From: a bacterium UBP6_UBA1209
Lineage (GTDB): Bacteria; UBP6; UBA1177
Assembly (NCBI GenBank): GCA_002309575.1
Contig: DBXP01000012.1
Span: forward strand, 1-62,855
Length of the DNA: 62,855 bases
Direction of reading: 5' to 3'
Both the position numbers and the translations under genes were made by a program. The first letter of the stretch is position 1. Each line of letters begins with the position of its first letter. Shown here one piece after another: positions 1 to 8,891 of the stretch. The notes beneath the pieces are model-generated. The model saw only the letters and a program-made list of their open reading frames with translations. It was not told where the DNA came from and did not search any database.

Positions 1-1229
1 TCAACGGCTATGCACGCTGTTATGACAAAATTCCAGCAGGAGATTATGATGGTTTATTTGCCGATCCTAGGATTGAATCTCAAATAAAGCAAAGTCTTGG
101 ATATGATGAAGATTATGAGCTTGCCGAAGAAGATTTGGAAAAAGTCAAAGAAATAACTTTGTCTGTTAAAGACATCCGCGGTGTCGAAAAACTTGTAAAC
201 CTTAAATCTGTTAAGATTTCAACTGGAAAAATCTATGATTACACTCCACTTTCCGAATTGAAAAAATTAAAAAAGGTCGTAATTAATGCCGAAAGCATGA
301 CCTGTCTCGACGGATCGTTTTCACAGCTAACTAATCTTGAAACTCTTGAAATCAGAGAAACAAAGTTGAAGGATGTCTCTCCTGTGGAGCAGCTTGTAAA
401 TCTTACAAGTTTAGATTTGCTGGAAAACCAAATAAAATTTTTACCTGAAAATATCAGCAACCTGCAACAATTGGAATTTTTAGCTTTTTCGCACAATAAT
501 GTTCAGGATATAAATCCGCTTAAATCACTTACAAATTTAAAAAAATTATTTTTCCATTACAACTATGTCGAAGATATTTCCCCAGTAAAAGATTTAGTGA
601 ATTTGACTAGTCTCGGAGGTAGTTTCAACAAAATCAAAGACCTTTCTCCTGTCACAAATTTGGTAAACTTAACTTCTTATTTAGGGTTTCACCAAAACCA
701 GATCAAAGAAATTCCGAAAGATATAATAAATCTGAGAAAATTACAGGAACTTGATTTGACATATAACGAAATCAGCAACTTGCCTGAATTGAAAGGACTG
801 GATTCTATTGTCACGGTGAGACTTTCTTATAATGAACTAAACAATGATGATTTTATTAAACTTAATGAACTTGAAACTGTAGGATTTTTGGATCTTTGTT
901 TCAACAAAATCACAAAAGTTCCGCATTTGAAGGATTTAAAATCTTTGCAATACATGCTTTTAGTTGGAAACGAGATTACTGATCTTTCAGGATTTGCAGA
1001 CAAAGAATCGTTTCCGGTACTTAAGCAACTTGAACTTCAATACAACAAAATAGAAAATGCAGAACCGTTGAGAAAAAGAGATGGCTTGAGCCGTTTGAGC
1101 ATATACAACAATTGCATTAAAGATGTTTCTCCGCTTGAAGAATTACAAGAAAACGGAACCTATGTCTCAGGAATAGACAAGCAGCTGGAAAGCTGCGAGA
1201 ATACAATAACTTTAAGAAAAGGAGAGTGA
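1..1229 (+). CDS. Leucine-rich-repeat protein, 5' end outside the window
   Basis: The reading frame is open from the first bases of the window (N-G-Y-A-R-C-Y-D...) to the TGA at 1227-1229, so this is the C-terminal part of a longer protein. A TTG at 135 is only an internal codon. From about residue 60 on there are roughly a dozen 22-24 residue leucine-rich repeats of the SDS22/internalin type, with the pattern L-x-x-L-x-x-L-x-L-x-x-N-x-I-x-D-I-x-P-L. Such solenoids bind proteins. The gene is clearly more AT-rich than the rest of the window, which may mean recent acquisition. Neither the signal sequence nor the partner can be seen. It ends one base before the start codon of the decayed gene downstream, suggesting a former operon. 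Confidence 0.8.
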   Translation, partial: NGYARCYDKIPAGDYDGLFADPRIESQIKQSLGYDEDYELAEEDLEKVKEITLSVKDIRGVEKLVNLKSVKISTGKIYDYTPLSELKKLKKVVINAESMTCLDGSFSQLTNLETLEIRETKLKDVSPVEQLVNLTSLDLLENQIKFLPENISNLQQLEFLAFSHNNVQDINPLKSLTNLKKLFFHYNYVEDISPVKDLVNLTSLGGSFNKIKDLSPVTNLVNLTSYLGFHQNQIKEIPKDIINLRKLQELDLTYNEISNLPELKGLDSIVTVRLSYNELNNDDFIKLNELETVGFLDLCFNKITKVPHLKDLKSLQYMLLVGNEITDLSGFADKESFPVLKQLELQYNKIENAEPLRKRDGLSRLSIYNNCIKDVSPLEELQENGTYVSGIDKQLESCENTITLRKGE

Positions 1230-1230
1230 G

Positions 1231-1698
1231 ATGAGAAAAAATTTACGACATTTCCGATCCAATGATGCCTGTTTTAGTTCCATCTTTTTCGACAAGCAGC
1301 AGAGTCAACGACCTTGAAGTTTACGGCAATGCTCTTTTTGCCGCGACAAACAGCGGACTCTACAAACTCGATGCAAGCGATCCCGATGAACTTTCGCAAA
1401 TACTTTTCGTTCCGGCACTTTGCGGAAACGGCATAGTCGAAGGTGACGAAGTATGCGACGGAGGCCAGATCGATTGTGAAGAGTTGGATTCAAATTATGT
1501 CAGTGGAACCGCAACCTGCAATTCGACCTGTGACGGCTACAACACCAATAATTGTTCAGATGACGGGTGGTAAACACCAGTCATCTTGAGCAACGCGAAA
1601 CATCTGAAGAAGACTACTATCATCCCGACAGATGTCCTTACAGCGATTGCACGCCCAATCCGGATAATCCCAAAATTCCGGTGTGGAGAAAAAAGTAA
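1231..1698 (+). pseudogene. Decayed LVIVD-repeat / disulfide-repeat surface protein
   Basis: A good Shine-Dalgarno sequence (AAGGAG at about 1218) precedes ATG at 1231. That frame reads MRKNL and then stops at about 1317. One frame over, from 1235, the sequence encodes EKIYDISDP, then PVLVPSFST and VNDLEVYGNALFAATNSGLY. This looks like an LVIVD beta-propeller blade. It is followed by a Myxococcus-type disulfide repeat (CGNGIVEGDEVCDGG and further cysteines), and the frame stops at 1573. A third frame, 1573-1698, resumes protein-like sequence (YYHPDRCPYSDCTPNPDNP, ending VWRKK). At least two frame breaks and the loss of the signal peptide and most propeller blades indicate a remnant. A short intact product from ATG 1262 (103 residues) is possible but unlikely to be functional. 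Confidence 0.6.
1580..1605 (+). repeat. Short dispersed-type repeat inside the decayed gene
   Basis: This 26-bp stretch begins GTCATCTTGAGC and ends GCGAAACATCT. It resembles the short GTCAT-(T/C)(C/T)-TGAGC...GCGAA...ATCT element that I recall as scattered through many environmental bacterial genomes. It sits exactly where the reading frame of the decayed gene breaks. I see no second copy in the window, so the assignment rests on memory of the element. Confidence 0.35.
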
Positions 1699-1707
1699 TC
1701 TTTAGTC

Positions 1708-3093
1708 CTACAGCTCGCTTCCTGTGATTATTGCAAGTTCGTCGAGAGCGGTTTTGTATTTGTAGAGGTTTGCGATCTCTTCAGTCTTTGATTTCTTGAC
1801 CATGAGCTGGGAGTTCAGAAGCTCGGTTTCGGTGGTCATCTGCTTTTCGTATTTCGCTTCCTGGATCTTGCGGGTGACTTCGGCGGCTTCGATCTGCGTT
1901 TTGTTCTGCTCGATCGCCTTTTCGAGGACTTTGATGTCCGCCATCAGTTTTTTGACCTGGAGCGTCATATCCTTTTTGAGCTTGATGTTTTCGAGTTCGG
2001 TCGAAACGGACGATGCTTTGACTGCCTGGTATTCGAAATACTGGCGGGCTGTGTCGAAGCCGAATTCCCACCTTGCGACTGCGCCGAAGAACATCACTCC
2101 TTCGGGGTTTATGATCGTCGAATCCCAGTTCTGCTTGAATCCGAATGTCAGCGCGACCTGCGGGATGAAGTTCTGGATGGCTTTTTTGTTTAATCTGTCC
2201 TGAATTTCGTTCTTTTTGTTGAGCATAAGCATTTCGGTCCTGTTGCTCGCCTGAGCCTCGATGATTTCATCCTCGCTTTTTGTGATTTCGCGGAATTCGG
2301 GTTTGTCGTACTTGATTTCAAAGCTGTTTTCCTCGCGGTTCATGAACATGGCGAGCGCGGCTTTGATGACCGACTGGTTGCCCATGTATTTCTCTTTTTC
2401 GACTTCGAGAGCAGCCCTTTCGACCTTGATTTTGTAGAGCGCTGTCTCATCGATAAGTCCGGCTTTGTGGAATTTTTCGGCGTTTTTCTCGTAGCGCTCA
2501 AGTTGCTCGAAAGATTCGTCGAGAAGTTTCAGGATGTCGCTCAGCATGTTGTATGAGTTGTAGACTTTGACGATCTCGAGCTTGATTTTGTCCTTGGTAA
2601 GTTCCGATTTGAGCTTGGAAATTTCCGATTTCAGTTCAAGCGCCTTGTAACCCTGATAGATCCCCCAGAGCGGCGTGAGCGGCTGAACAAGCGTGAGGTC
2701 GAGCGTCCTCTGGTGTGTCGGCACGCCTAGGTCGATCGTCATCGGAGGAAGCTCTGTCGGGAGCGTGATGCTGATGGGAAGTCCCGCCATCGATTCGTCG
2801 AGAGACTGCTGGAGCATGCCGAGTACCGGCGAGAGGTCGACGGTGAGTTTTTCGGGCTCTGGGAAGTATTCAAGTTTCAGAAGTTTCGCCTCGAGCGAGA
2901 TCGTCGGGAAGAAGCGCATGAAAACGGCTTTTCTTTCGTATTCGTCCTTTCCGGACTTCGTATCCTCCGCCTTTATCGCCTCGCTGTTTTCTATCGCGAT
3001 CGAGATGATCTCGTCTATGCCGAGTTCTTCGGCGTTTAGGCCAAAAACAAGTATCGTTAATAAACAAAGTGTTGAAATGATTGAACGTTTCAT
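1708..3093 (-). CDS. TolC-family outer-membrane efflux channel
   Basis: This 461-residue protein is the outer-membrane channel of the RND pump encoded upstream in the same operon. The ATG at 3093 is chosen because AGGAGG (complement of 3100-3105) lies six bases upstream and the protein then starts with a classic signal peptide, MKRSIISTLCLLTILVFGLNA. A longer start at 3126 would bury the signal. The mature protein has long alpha-helical stretches rich in Glu, Lys and Leu (residues about 150-260 and 330-450), separated by short beta-prone segments, as expected for the outer-membrane factor duplication. The start codon lies one base after the stop codon of the PII-like gene. The specific export substrate cannot be told. 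Confidence 0.85.
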   Translation of the reverse strand: MKRSIISTLCLLTILVFGLNAEELGIDEIISIAIENSEAIKAEDTKSGKDEYERKAVFMRFFPTISLEAKLLKLEYFPEPEKLTVDLSPVLGMLQQSLDESMAGLPISITLPTELPPMTIDLGVPTHQRTLDLTLVQPLTPLWGIYQGYKALELKSEISKLKSELTKDKIKLEIVKVYNSYNMLSDILKLLDESFEQLERYEKNAEKFHKAGLIDETALYKIKVERAALEVEKEKYMGNQSVIKAALAMFMNREENSFEIKYDKPEFREITKSEDEIIEAQASNRTEMLMLNKKNEIQDRLNKKAIQNFIPQVALTFGFKQNWDSTIINPEGVMFFGAVARWEFGFDTARQYFEYQAVKASSVSTELENIKLKKDMTLQVKKLMADIKVLEKAIEQNKTQIEAAEVTRKIQEAKYEKQMTTETELLNSQLMVKKSKTEEIANLYKYKTALDELAIITGSEL

Positions 3094-3094
3094 C

Positions 3095-3415
3095 TTATTC
3101 CTCCTTTTTTTCATCGGAATAGACATAATTCTCGCATTCCCATGAGGCAGCCAGAATACGCTCGTTTTCGTTCACGATCTCGGTGTTCATCCTGCGGATC
3201 GTGTTCAGAAACTCGCTGCATTTTTCGGGCGTTACCTGAAGGAAAACAACAGCGTTCGTGCCGGGCCAGACCGATGTGTTCATTCTCGGATTGCCGTTTT
3301 CAAAGGACCCGGCGGTGTTTTCGACGATCTGGAAAGTCTTTATTCCGAGTCCCTTTATCTCCTCTGTCAGCTGTTCGAGTTTGGAGATGTTGCAGCTTAC
3401 ATATATGAATTTCAT
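3095..3415 (-). CDS. Small PII-like protein of the efflux operon
   Basis: This 106-residue cytoplasmic protein has no signal peptide. Its pattern is MKFIYVSCNISKLEQLTEEI at the N-terminus, then SVWPGTNAVVFLQVTPEKC, then a helix with E-x-L-N-T-I-R-R. This fits the beta-alpha-beta/beta-alpha-beta layout of the PII/CutA superfamily. Small PII-like proteins of this size are known to accompany heavy-metal and multidrug RND genes in several phyla, where they are thought to sense a ligand or the pump state; that role is inferred here. Its ATG overlaps the stop of the RND permease gene by four bases, and it is followed after one base by the channel gene, so the three are translationally coupled. Confidence 0.5.
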   Translation of the reverse strand: MKFIYVSCNISKLEQLTEEIKGLGIKTFQIVENTAGSFENGNPRMNTSVWPGTNAVVFLQVTPEKCSEFLNTIRRMNTEIVNENERILAASWECENYVYSDEKKEE

Positions 3416-6400
3416 TCTTCGCCTCCTTCTTCTGCAGCGGCCTTTGCGGCCTTTGCCTCCTTGATCATCTCCCTTGTGTGCATTATCGCGTATATCGCAG
3501 GGATGAGAAGCAGTGTTACGATCGTCGAAACGGTGAGTCCGCCGATTACGGTGATACCGAGCGGTTTCCAGATCTCGGAACCTGCGCCGTTGTTAGCCGC
3601 CATCGGGATCATTCCTACGATGGTTGTTATCGCTGTCATCAGAACGGGTCTGAGTCTCGATCTGCCGCCCTCCTTGATGGCTTCGACTATCGAATAGCCT
3701 CTGCCGCGCAGAAGGTTCGTGTAGTCAACAAGAACGATACCGTTGTTGACGACGATACCCAGAAGCATGATGATACCGACAAATGTTACCGCGCTGAGAG
3801 TCGTCCCCGTGAGGATGAAGGCCCAGACGACGCCGATGATCGAAAGCGGGACCGTGAACATGATGATGAACGGGTCGCGAAGTGATTCGAACTGGCTCGC
3901 CATGATCGCGTAAATCAGGAAAAGGCTTATCAGGAAGAGGATCTTCATATCGCCGAAGGTAGACTGCTGGTCGACGACCTGACCGCCGAGCTCGATGTAG
4001 ACATCGGGGTCGATAGTCTCGTTTTTGATGATCTCCGTGACGTTTTTAGCAGCCTCGCCGAGCGAGATGTTGTTGAGACCGAGCTTCAGGTAGACGATCC
4101 TCTGCTGCGTTTCGTGGAGGATCTTCATGGGGCCGCTTGTCTCCTCGATGATGCCTACTGCGCTGAGCGGGATGAGCTCGCCTGTCGCCGAAGTGAGCAT
4201 GATGTTCTTCAGATCGCTGATCTTGCTGCGTTTTGCTTTGTCGTAGCGGATCACGATCTTGTATTCGTCGTTATCCTGCTTGTATTCGCCTGAATCTGCG
4301 CCGTAGAGGCTTTCACGCACCGCAAGCGCTGCCATTCCGGCGTTGATCCCGAGTCTGGCGAGCTTTACACGGTCGAATTTGACGGTGATCTCGGGTTTGC
4401 CGCGGTCGGCGGTCGATTCGATGTCCTGAAGATATGGCTGAGCTTCAAGAATCTTCTGAAGACGGTCGCTCGTTTCGGCAAGTTTGCCGAGGTCGTGACC
4501 TTTGATTTTGATCTCGATCGGTTTGCTTGAACCGAGTATCGCGCTCTGGAGGAGCGATCCTGCGTTCATCGAGAAGGAGACGATTTCGGGGATCTCCTCG
4601 ACTTCTCTCCTTATCTTCGCGGCGACATCCTTGACATGGTACGTTCTGTGGTTGCGGTTTACGATCTTGACCATGACCGTCGCGACGTTTTTGCCCTCCG
4701 AAAATCCGAAAAGCGAAAGGAGACCGCTGTCAGTCTGACCGGTGATCGAGTAGTAGGTCCTGACATCGTCCATGTTTACGTTTCTTTTGACTATCTCTTC
4801 AATCTTCCGTGCCACATCGACAGTGCGGTCCGGATCAACACTCGTTTCGAGTTCGGCTGTCGCTACCATATCGCCCATATCGAACTCCGGGATGTAGTCG
4901 GTCCCGGTGCCGAGAGCGGCCTTGATAGTGAAGAAGAATACGACCGCGACGGCAAGAACAACGAGCCATCTGAGCTTGATCGAAAGCCCGAGCAGCGACT
5001 TGTAGAGTTTTTCGATAAGTACGAAGAGCTTTTCCGAAGCGTTGTACAAAAATCCGTGTTTTGTCTCCTTGATTTTTCTCTTCATCAGGACAGAGCTCAG
5101 CATCGGAGCAAGCGAAAGCGAGACGAGAAGCGATGCCGCGATCGTTACCGATGCGACGAACGCCAGCTGTTTGAAGAGAAGTCCGACGATCCCGCTGACG
5201 AAGGCAAGCGGGATGAAAACCGCGACGGTCGTCAGGGTCGAAGCCGAAATGGCCGAAGTCATCTCGCCGGAACCGAAAATCGCCGCTTCGGCCGGACGCG
5301 AGCCCTCCTCGATGTGCCGCGTGATGTTCTCGAAAACGACGACGGTGTTGTCGACGACCATTCCGAGCGTTATCGAAAGCGCCATGAGCGAGAAGATGTT
5401 TATCGTATATCCGCAGACATACATGAAAATCAGACCGATGATGAGCGAGAAGGGGATCGTAAGCGTAATGATGAGGCTTCCGCGCCATTCACGCAGGAAA
5501 ACAAGGATGACAAGAATGACGAAAACCATCGCGTAGGCTGCCGTCGTCCCGAGGTTTTTGATAGACATCTCGATCATTTCCGAAGTGTCGTTGAGCTCCT
5601 CGATCACAACGTCGGAGGGTACGTTTTTGCGTATCTCCTCCATTGCCGCCTTGATGTTTCTTGCGACCTCAAGTGTATTTGCGCCGCTCTGCTTCTGCGT
5701 CATGATGACGGCCATCGTCTTTCCTTTTGCCGTGGCCGTGAAGTCCTGCTCTTTGAGCTTGTCCCTGATTTCCGCGATAGAGGAGAGTTTCACCATGCTG
5801 CCGTCTTTCGCGGGGATCATTATCTCGCCGATCTCGTCGACCGAGTCGAATTCTGCCGGGACACGTACCGAAATATCCATTCCGCCGGTCTTTATGCTGC
5901 CGCCGGGAACGGAGATATTCTGCGTCTCCAGGAGTTTTGCTATCATGCTGACCGATATCCCGCTGGAACGGAGCTTTACCGGGTCGACCACTATTTCGAT
6001 CTCTCTTTTCGGTGCGCCGAGTGTTATAAGTCCGCCGATTCCGTCGACCTGTTTAAGCCTTCCTTCGATCCTGTCGTCGATGATTTTCGCAAGTCCCATC
6101 GCGCTCTCTTTCGCTGAGATGCCGTACATGATGACGGGGACCATCGAGCTGTCGACTTTGACGATCATCGGGTCGTAAGAATAGGATGGAAGCACCTTTT
6201 TGACAGGGTCGATCCTGTCGCGGACGTCGTTTGTCGCTTCGCCGATCTGCGTTCCGAAGTTGAATTCCAGCATGATGAAGCTGACGTTTTCCTTTGAAAC
6301 CGATTTCAGCGATTTGATTTTTGGAACGCCGGCAAGCTGTTTTTCAAGCGGTTTCGTGACCTGCTGTTCGACATCTTCCGACGAGGCGCCGGGAAGGATC

Positions 6401-6546
6401 GTGACAACGGTGAGCGACGGGTATTCGACCTCAGGCAGGATGTCGAGCTTGAGCGCGTAGAATGCGAGAAGACCGAAAATCAGGATGCCTGTGAATATCA
6501 TCGATATCGTGACAGGCTTTTTTACTGCAATCTGTGACAGTCTCAT
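3412..6546 (-). CDS. RND multidrug efflux permease (AcrB/HAE1 type)
   Basis: At 1044 residues this is the usual length for the inner-membrane RND proton antiporter. It starts MRLSQIAVKKPVTISMIF, the typical cytoplasmic lead into TM1. Two large periplasmic loops flank the TM2-6 and TM8-12 blocks. TM4 has GMVVDNTVVVFEN, which holds the proton-relay Asp (the second acidic residue of AcrB is Asn here, as in many relatives). TM10 has GIVVNNGIVLVDY. The gene lies nine bases after the adaptor gene and overlaps the PII-like gene by four. It would form a tripartite pump with the adaptor and channel of this operon. The hydrophobe/amphiphile class fits better than the metal class, because I see no heavy-metal relay pattern. 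Confidence 0.92.
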   Translation of the reverse strand: MRLSQIAVKKPVTISMIFTGILIFGLLAFYALKLDILPEVEYPSLTVVTILPGASSEDVEQQVTKPLEKQLAGVPKIKSLKSVSKENVSFIMLEFNFGTQIGEATNDVRDRIDPVKKVLPSYSYDPMIVKVDSSMVPVIMYGISAKESAMGLAKIIDDRIEGRLKQVDGIGGLITLGAPKREIEIVVDPVKLRSSGISVSMIAKLLETQNISVPGGSIKTGGMDISVRVPAEFDSVDEIGEIMIPAKDGSMVKLSSIAEIRDKLKEQDFTATAKGKTMAVIMTQKQSGANTLEVARNIKAAMEEIRKNVPSDVVIEELNDTSEMIEMSIKNLGTTAAYAMVFVILVILVFLREWRGSLIITLTIPFSLIIGLIFMYVCGYTINIFSLMALSITLGMVVDNTVVVFENITRHIEEGSRPAEAAIFGSGEMTSAISASTLTTVAVFIPLAFVSGIVGLLFKQLAFVASVTIAASLLVSLSLAPMLSSVLMKRKIKETKHGFLYNASEKLFVLIEKLYKSLLGLSIKLRWLVVLAVAVVFFFTIKAALGTGTDYIPEFDMGDMVATAELETSVDPDRTVDVARKIEEIVKRNVNMDDVRTYYSITGQTDSGLLSLFGFSEGKNVATVMVKIVNRNHRTYHVKDVAAKIRREVEEIPEIVSFSMNAGSLLQSAILGSSKPIEIKIKGHDLGKLAETSDRLQKILEAQPYLQDIESTADRGKPEITVKFDRVKLARLGINAGMAALAVRESLYGADSGEYKQDNDEYKIVIRYDKAKRSKISDLKNIMLTSATGELIPLSAVGIIEETSGPMKILHETQQRIVYLKLGLNNISLGEAAKNVTEIIKNETIDPDVYIELGGQVVDQQSTFGDMKILFLISLFLIYAIMASQFESLRDPFIIMFTVPLSIIGVVWAFILTGTTLSAVTFVGIIMLLGIVVNNGIVLVDYTNLLRGRGYSIVEAIKEGGRSRLRPVLMTAITTIVGMIPMAANNGAGSEIWKPLGITVIGGLTVSTIVTLLLIPAIYAIMHTREMIKEAKAAKAAAEEGGEE

Positions 6547-6554
6547 GGCAGCCC

Positions 6555-7607
6555 CTACTTGTCGCTGACAGTAACAGGAACGTTGTCTCTGAGTTTAGTC
6601 TTGCCTGCACTGACCACCTTTTCGCCGCTTTCAATGCCTTTGACAGCATAGAATTCGCCTAAATCTTCAATGATTTCGACCTCTTTTCTGATCGCGACGT
6701 CGTTCTCGACAACAAAGAGATGGTGCTGGTTCGTTCCTGCCTGACGGGCGACCGCAAGACGCGGGACCATGACAGCCTTGATTTCGGGAAGCGAGATCCT
6801 GACCCTGCCGAACATGCCGGGTTTTATCTGTTTTTTCGCGTTGTCTATCTCGATTTTGACGACCGCCGTTCTCGAAATTACCGAGACGAGCGTCTCCGTG
6901 GAGTAGATCTTGCCCTTGATTTTCGTGTCGGGGTAGGCATCGGCGACAACTTCGATATCCTTTATCTTCCGGATCAGCGGAAGTTCCTTTTCGTCGACCT
7001 GGATCTCAAGGAAGAGCCTGTTCAGATCCATGAAGCGTATGATCCCGTTCGCATGGGAAAAACCCGGAGTGAGTCCCGGATTTATCAGCATGAACTCCTC
7101 GCCTTCGCGGAGCATGTGTTCCGCGACCATTCCGTCGAAGGGGGCGATGATCTCCATATTTTCTTTCGTCATTTTGACCTTTGCCTTGGTCGCGTTGAGC
7201 TTCGCCTCAAGGTGGTCGAGCTGCTGCTGCGGAAGAACTCCGGAATCGACGAGGTCTTTGACTCTTTCGTAGTCTTTTTCGACTGCCTCGAGCTCAGCTT
7301 CCGCCGCTTCAGCCATTTCGCCTGAAAGCGTAACGATCACAGAACCTTTCGGAACTGTAGCGCCCTCGCGGTAGTGGATCTTCTTGATCTTCCCGGGCAT
7401 CCTCGCCGAGAGGTTCGCCTCTCTGAATGGTTTGAACGAGCCGCCGAACTCAAGGACCGGCGAGTAACTTTCCTCCTTGGCCTCGACTACCGCGACTATA
7501 GGCTTCTTTTCCGCGACGGGTGCCAGCTGTTGCTGTTCAGCCTGATTGTCCTCAACGCAGCCAACCAGCGCTGTTAAGAAAAACGTGAGAAGAACGATCT
7601 TTTTCAT
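6555..7607 (-). CDS. RND periplasmic adaptor (membrane fusion) lipoprotein
   Basis: This 350-residue protein links the RND permease to the outer-membrane channel. It begins MKKIVLLTFFLTALVGC with lipobox LVGC, so it is a lipoprotein anchored in the inner membrane. The order seen is a lipoyl/barrel-sandwich half (LSARMPGKIKKIHYREGATV), a short alpha-hairpin (about residues 100-150, Glu/Lys-rich), the second lipoyl half (IIAPFDGMVAEHMLREGE), a beta-barrel, and a membrane-proximal domain ending VTVSDK. The gene follows the tetR gene by ten bases and precedes the permease by eight, placing regulator, adaptor, permease, PII-like protein and channel in one transcription unit. Confidence 0.9.
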   Translation of the reverse strand: MKKIVLLTFFLTALVGCVEDNQAEQQQLAPVAEKKPIVAVVEAKEESYSPVLEFGGSFKPFREANLSARMPGKIKKIHYREGATVPKGSVIVTLSGEMAEAAEAELEAVEKDYERVKDLVDSGVLPQQQLDHLEAKLNATKAKVKMTKENMEIIAPFDGMVAEHMLREGEEFMLINPGLTPGFSHANGIIRFMDLNRLFLEIQVDEKELPLIRKIKDIEVVADAYPDTKIKGKIYSTETLVSVISRTAVVKIEIDNAKKQIKPGMFGRVRISLPEIKAVMVPRLAVARQAGTNQHHLFVVENDVAIRKEVEIIEDLGEFYAVKGIESGEKVVSAGKTKLRDNVPVTVSDK

Positions 7608-7617
7608 TTGTGCACTC

Positions 7618-8211
7618 CTATTTTAAAATTCCTGAATTAAATACGGTTGTTACAGTCTTTTTCACAGCGTCATAGTTGTCCGCTTCAGGTGAAATTTCAT
7701 CTGTCAGAAAGAAGAGGTTCGATACGACGTCGATCATCTTTACGAGGACTTTCGTGTCTATCCCCTGTCTGATCTTGCCTTTTTCGGCATTCTCTTCGAG
7801 CTTTCTGCAGATGTTCTGCATCTTCTGGGCATGGATCGTGTGAAAGAGCGAAACCATGCGCTCCGGCATCTCGATGAGAGCCTTGGTGACAAAGAGGTAG
7901 GTCTCCTTGTTTTCCGAATAGTAATCCTTGTGGGCGTCAAAAAGCGTCTCGACGAACTGGTCCGGATCAGTGTTTTCAAGCTTCGCCGAAATGAAGTCGT
8001 ACATTTCGTCCGTGCAGAACTTCACTGATTCGAAAAAGAGCTCCTCCTTGTTGCTGAAATAGCGGTAGATAGCACCTTTCCCGACTCCTGCCGTCTTAGC
8101 TATTGCACCGATGTCTGAGAGATGGAAGCCGGAGTTGGCAAAGCTTGCAATAGCGGCCTTTAGGATCTTGAGCTTTCTTTCGATCTGGTTTTTTGTCATC
8201 TTGAAAAACAT
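7618..8211 (-). CDS. TetR-family transcriptional regulator of the efflux operon
   Basis: This 197-residue protein has the standard TetR layout. The N-terminal helix-turn-helix runs from about residue 10 to 55 and ends in AGVGKGAIYRYFSNKEELF, the family signature. It is followed by an all-helical ligand-binding and dimerisation domain. The ATG at 8211 has GAGG about six bases upstream; an internal Met at residue 5 is the alternative. It is the first gene of the pump operon, so it most likely represses its own promoter in 8212-8360 and thereby the pump until an exported compound binds. The ligand is unknown. Confidence 0.85.
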   Translation of the reverse strand: MFFKMTKNQIERKLKILKAAIASFANSGFHLSDIGAIAKTAGVGKGAIYRYFSNKEELFFESVKFCTDEMYDFISAKLENTDPDQFVETLFDAHKDYYSENKETYLFVTKALIEMPERMVSLFHTIHAQKMQNICRKLEENAEKGKIRQGIDTKVLVKMIDVVSNLFFLTDEISPEADNYDAVKKTVTTVFNSGILK

Positions 8212-8360
8212 TTTGCCTCACTTATGAAACCTGCGGGTTCTAAAAAAAGGAACTCTGACGGGCTGTTTTTTAGTACTGCATAGTCAGAAGTCAAGGGAAA
8301 AAAAGGAAATGTTTGAAAAGACTGCTGAAAGGATCTCTGAAAATGTTTGTTGCGGCGGAA

Positions 8361-8891
8361 TTAGTCGGCAGGATTCGTTGCGGGCTGGTTTTTTGACTTG
8401 CTCTCTGTAGTCAATCCGGGATTCTCTTTGGACTGCCTGAATTTGTCCCGGGCGTTTTTGAACATGCCGTTGAGACGCTTTCTGTTCGACTTGTCCGGCT
8501 GCGGCTTTTCGAATTTCGGAAGCGTCTTGAGCCTGAGCTTTGGGCTGGTCAGAGGTACGACTCTTCTGGTATTTTTCTCCATGCGCATTTCGTCCATCTT
8601 TCGGATATCTTCGTTGGTATAGACGCGGGGCTCAAGAGTTTTAGGCTCTCTCTTTTCGATCGCTTTCGGAGGATTTTCCCGTTTTACAGGGATGTTAGGA
8701 GCTTTTTTCGGCTCTCCTTTTGAGAAAAACTCGTCTACCTGGCGGTCAAGATCGGAATACTTTTTCCGCTGGAGCTCTTCGATGCGTTCTCGCTCCTTGT
8801 CCCGGTTTTTCATGTAGGCTGAGCCGATCTGCCAGACAATAAAGAGCAGAGCGAAGGCGGCCGTGATGACCGCAATCTTATTTACCTTCAA
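8361..8891 (-). CDS. Hypothetical single-pass membrane protein
   Basis: This 176-residue protein has one N-terminal membrane segment (residues about 5-25, IAVITAAFALLFIVWQIGSA). A long, very basic and charged region follows, with clusters such as RDKERERIEELQRKKY, then proline/lysine-rich stretches predicted to be disordered and periplasmic. No family is recognised. Its start overlaps the end of the Lgt-like gene by 14 bases, so the two are co-translated and may work together at the inner membrane. Confidence 0.6.
   Translation of the reverse strand: MKVNKIAVITAAFALLFIVWQIGSAYMKNRDKERERIEELQRKKYSDLDRQVDEFFSKGEPKKAPNIPVKRENPPKAIEKREPKTLEPRVYTNEDIRKMDEMRMEKNTRRVVPLTSPKLRLKTLPKFEKPQPDKSNRKRLNGMFKNARDKFRQSKENPGLTTESKSKNQPATNPAD

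Noticed and set aside
135..1229. Complete LRR gene starting at TTG 135
   Set aside because: The frame is open upstream to the window edge and the codons before 135 read as protein, so the start is outside.
4636..6117. Long plus-strand frame of 493 codons inside the RND gene
   Set aside because: It is antisense to the well-supported permease; it is rich in Arg, Asp and His with no domain and comes from codon bias on the other strand.
8270..8300. TetR operator near ACTGCATAGT upstream of the regulator gene
   Set aside because: Only three outer base pairs of the palindrome match, too little to call a site.
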